From: Gammaproteobacteria bacterium (ex Lamellibrachia satsuma)
GTDB lineage: Bacteria > Pseudomonadota > Gammaproteobacteria > Chromatiales > Chromatiaceae
DNA: 64,000 nt
Reading direction: 5' to 3'
Assembly (NCBI GenBank): GCA_019623805.1
Contig: CP053680.1
Span: 4,070,001 to 4,134,000 of the forward strand
In this document: positions 62,041-64,000 of the stretch, piece by piece
Layout of the letters: every line of letters starts with the position of its first letter
Position numbering within the stretch: position 1 is the stretch's first letter
Notes under the pieces: generated by a model
The model's input: the letters and a program-made list of their open reading frames with translations, nothing else
The model's database searches: none
What the model was told of the DNA's origin: nothing
Program-made: the position numbers and the translations under genes

Positions 62041-62646
62041 ATGGGCGTACTTGTTGGCCGTGAGGCTCCAGATTTTACTGCACCTGCCGTGCTGGGTGAT
62101 GGCACTATTGTAGATGCCTTCAACTTTAAAGAGGCGACCGATGGAAAATATGCCGTACTGTTTTTCTATCCCCTCGACTTTACTTTCGTTTGCCCCTCAG
62201 AACTGATTGCTTTCGATCATCGCTTGGAAGAGTTCAAAAAGCGTGGTGTAGAAGTCGTTGGTTGCTCAATCGATTCCCACTTTACACACAACGCCTGGCG
62301 TAACACTGCTGTGAATGACGGTGGAATTGGTGCTGTAAAATACCCACTGGTTGCTGATCTCGATCATGCTATCTGCAAGAGCTATGATGTTGAGACGCCC
62401 AACGGCCGTGTTGCTTTTCGCGGCTCATTCCTGATCGATAAAAATGGTGTGGTACGTCACCAAGTCGTCAATGACCTCCCCCTTGGTCGTAATATCGATG
62501 AGATGTTGCGCATGATTGATGCGCTGCAGTTCACCGAAGAGCATGGTGAGGTTTGCCCCGCTGGCTGGAAGGAAGGTGATGCCGGCATGAAGGGCACACC
62601 TGATGGTGTCGCAGAATACCTTGCTGGTCATGCAGAGGAGCTCTGA
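62041..62646 (+). CDS. Typical 2-Cys peroxiredoxin (AhpC/Prx1 type)
   Basis: A 201-residue peroxidase that reduces H2O2 and organic peroxides. The peroxidatic Cys51 is in DFTFVCPSE and the resolving cysteine in HGEVCPAGW near 172. Sequence is of the Prx1 (eukaryote-like 2-Cys) branch more than E. coli AhpC. No ahpF follows, so a thioredoxin-type reductant is likely. AAAGAGG before the ATG and a strong terminator after it mark a single-gene unit, probably well expressed. Confidence 0.95.
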   Translation: MGVLVGREAPDFTAPAVLGDGTIVDAFNFKEATDGKYAVLFFYPLDFTFVCPSELIAFDHRLEEFKKRGVEVVGCSIDSHFTHNAWRNTAVNDGGIGAVKYPLVADLDHAICKSYDVETPNGRVAFRGSFLIDKNGVVRHQVVNDLPLGRNIDEMLRMIDALQFTEEHGEVCPAGWKEGDAGMKGTPDGVAEYLAGHAEEL

Positions 62647-62673
62647 TCGCTCAGTAAGATAGTCCGACCTGTC

Positions 62674-62710
62674 CAAAAAAAGCCGACTGAGCTTCAGTCG
62701 GCTTTTTTTT
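62674..62710 (+). terminator. Rho-independent terminator of the peroxiredoxin gene
   Basis: A 10-bp perfect stem (AGCCGACTGA/TCAGTCGGCT) with a short loop, seven A before and eight T after; it could act in both directions. Confidence 0.95.
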
Positions 62711-62766
62711 GTCCTGGAAACTAGGTTAGAATCGCTCTATAAGATATTGTTGCCGGGCAAATATTA

Positions 62767-63507
62767 ATGACGAAACTGGCCATCATTGGCGGAACGGGTC
62801 TGGATAAGATTCCTGATTTGGAAATCACCCACCGCGAGGTATCACATACGCCGTTTGGTGAACCCTCAGCGACCCTGACACATGGTATTTTCGGCTCGAC
62901 AGATGTGATTTTTCTGCCGCGCCATGGTCCTTCCCACACTATCCCGCCGCACCGGGTGAACTATCGGGCAAATCTTTGGGCGCTGAAGCATATAGGTGTT
63001 GAGGCTGTGATTTCTATCGCCGCCGTGGGGGGAATTACCCGTGATATGGGGCCTGGTCAGATTGTTGTTCCTGATCAGATTATCGACTATACCTATGGGC
63101 GGGAACATACGCTGTTTGAGTATGATCTCGAACAGGTTACGCATATTGATTTTACCAATCCCTACTGCGAACCGTTAAGGAAAGCTTTGATTGAAGCAGG
63201 AGAAGAGGTGTCAGCTCCGCTGACTGCCCGTGGTACATACGGAGCTACTCAGGGGCCGCGGCTGGAAACAGCGATGGAGATACATCGCTTGGAGCAGGAC
63301 GGTTGTGACATCGTGGGCATGACCGGAATGCCAGAGGCCTCGCTGGCCAGAGAGCTGAATCTCTGTTATGCCTGTTGCGCAGTAGTAGCAAACTGGGCGG
63401 CTGGAAAAAGTGGTGATCCAATTAGCGTGGAAGCGATAGAAAAGAACCTGAAAACCGGCATGTCCGACGTCAATAGATTGGTTGCCAGACTTCTTCAGCA
63501 CTACTGA
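62767..63507 (+). CDS. S-methyl-5'-thioinosine phosphorylase (MTAP/PNP family)
   Basis: A 246-residue phosphorylase of the MTAP family. Motifs: IIGGTGLDKIP (phosphate loop), RHGPSHTIPPHRVNYRANLWAL (~53-74), TYGATQGPRLETAMEI and MTGMPEASLAREL. In adenine-specific MTAP the base pocket has Asp (ATDYD); here the stretch is VVANWAAG, with Asn, as in 6-oxopurine-specific enzymes. That supports methylthioinosine as substrate, as in Pseudomonas. It would recycle the polyamine by-product and release hypoxanthine for Hpt. Confidence 0.88.
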   Translation: MTKLAIIGGTGLDKIPDLEITHREVSHTPFGEPSATLTHGIFGSTDVIFLPRHGPSHTIPPHRVNYRANLWALKHIGVEAVISIAAVGGITRDMGPGQIVVPDQIIDYTYGREHTLFEYDLEQVTHIDFTNPYCEPLRKALIEAGEEVSAPLTARGTYGATQGPRLETAMEIHRLEQDGCDIVGMTGMPEASLARELNLCYACCAVVANWAAGKSGDPISVEAIEKNLKTGMSDVNRLVARLLQHY

Positions 63508-63588
63508 AGCGTCTTATAACGAATCGCAAACTCGCGTGAGCCCAGTTCATACAGAGGCTCCTTAGCTCACAGACGACTCAGAGGCCCA

Positions 63589-64000
63589 ATGCAACCCAAA
63601 CCTCAGCAGAGCAACGGATTCTCCCGCACAGAATGGATGGTGCTGATCTTCCTGCCTATCATCCTGCTGTACTGTAATGTTTCCCGAGCAGACCGTTTTG
63701 ATTTGGGATTGATCGCATTGCAGCGAGGAGACTTTGCCGAGGCATTCTGTATCTGGAATCCCCTGGCGGTGGAAGGCCATAAAGATGCCGCATACAACCT
63801 TGGTTGGCTCTATGCCAATGGGAATGGACTGAGTGTCGATATCGAAAAAGCCATCAGCTGGTGGAAAAGAGCCGCAGAACGCGGACATCATGATGCACAG
63901 TTTGCCATAGGTCTTGCTTATACCGCTGGCGAAGGGGTAAAAAAGGACGAACGGGAGGCCCTCTACTGGTACCTGATTGCTGCTAGAGGCGGGCATAAAG
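63589..64000 (+). CDS. Sel1-repeat protein, N-terminal part (cut by window end)
   Basis: The ATG at 63589, after GAGGCCCA, opens a frame that runs off the window. Residues 1-36 look like a signal or anchor (WMVLIFLPIILLYCNVSRA). From ~39 on come Sel1-like TPR repeats: LGLIALQRGDFAEAFCIWNPLAVEG, DAAYNLGWLYANGNGLSVD and AQFAIGLAYTAGEGVKKD. Such repeats form a solenoid for protein contacts, often in envelope or signalling proteins. The total length and any catalytic partner domain are unknown. Confidence 0.88.
   Translation, partial: MQPKPQQSNGFSRTEWMVLIFLPIILLYCNVSRADRFDLGLIALQRGDFAEAFCIWNPLAVEGHKDAAYNLGWLYANGNGLSVDIEKAISWWKRAAERGHHDAQFAIGLAYTAGEGVKKDEREALYWYLIAARGGHK

Noticed and set aside
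63562..63996. Minus-strand open frame at the window end
   Set aside because: The plus strand encodes a clear Sel1-repeat protein with signal and ribosome site from 63589; the minus frame has no recognisable content.

Overview
The window looks like a chromosomal segment of a free-living or symbiotic sulfur-oxidising gammaproteobacterium, perhaps near Sedimenticola, Thiodiazotropha or the Riftia symbiont. This placement is inferred from gene content: a group 1e Isp-type [NiFe] hydrogenase, ATP sulfurylase, and gammaproteobacterial gene orders (nadB/rpoE-rseABC-mucD-lepA-lepB-rnc-era-recO-pdxJ, recC-recB-recD, nagZ-hpt). No rRNA, tRNA, CRISPR array, prophage or replication origin was recognised.

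Layout. 1-1813: the 3' end of an EAL-domain gene and a chemotaxis receptor that seems to have lost most of its periplasmic domain. 1871-10672: a hydrogen-oxidation locus. hypC-hypA-hypB-hypD run on the minus strand; hynD-hupH-hynS-isp1-isp2-hynL run divergently on the plus strand. hypE and hypF are not in the window. 10785-17681: tpm, then hrpA cut in two by a complete IS1182-type insertion sequence with a 4-bp CTAG duplication, then ychJ. 17832-23615: a lytic transglycosylase, an overlapping minus-strand operon DUF1631-PilZ-glycosyltransferase, and an HDOD regulator. 23834-32393: recC-recB-recD. 32731-33921: sat with a strong terminator. 33922-35407: a gene-poor stretch with one small secreted-protein remnant and a bacteriohemerythrin. 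35556-48165: nadB and, divergently, the sigma-E stress operon followed by translation, secretion and RNA genes. 48246-55023: an orphan lipoprotein, cysM, a YdbH/YdbL-type envelope pair, rlmD and a CYTH protein. 55159-58877: a peptide ABC transporter (binding protein and two permeases) with an L,D-transpeptidase gene inside it. 58855-64000: a FliL-like protein, nagZ, hpt, a hemerythrin, a 2-Cys peroxiredoxin, a methylthioinosine phosphorylase and a Sel1-repeat protein cut by the window end.

How the genes fit together. The hydrogenase would pass electrons from periplasmic H2 oxidation through Isp1 (membrane cytochrome b) to Isp2 (an HdrD-like cytoplasmic iron-sulfur protein). ATP sulfurylase is the last, ATP-forming step of the APS route of sulfite oxidation in such organisms. 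The sigma-E operon, MucD, YdbH/YdbL, NagZ and the transpeptidase serve envelope upkeep.

Between genes the segment is rich in short palindromic repeats of at least four families. One family has two nearly complete copies, one diverged copy and several half copies. Another forms a palindrome nested inside a palindrome. A 227-bp structured element with 19-bp terminal inverted repeats sits between hypA and hypC. These repeats and the IS in hrpA are the main signs of genome plasticity.
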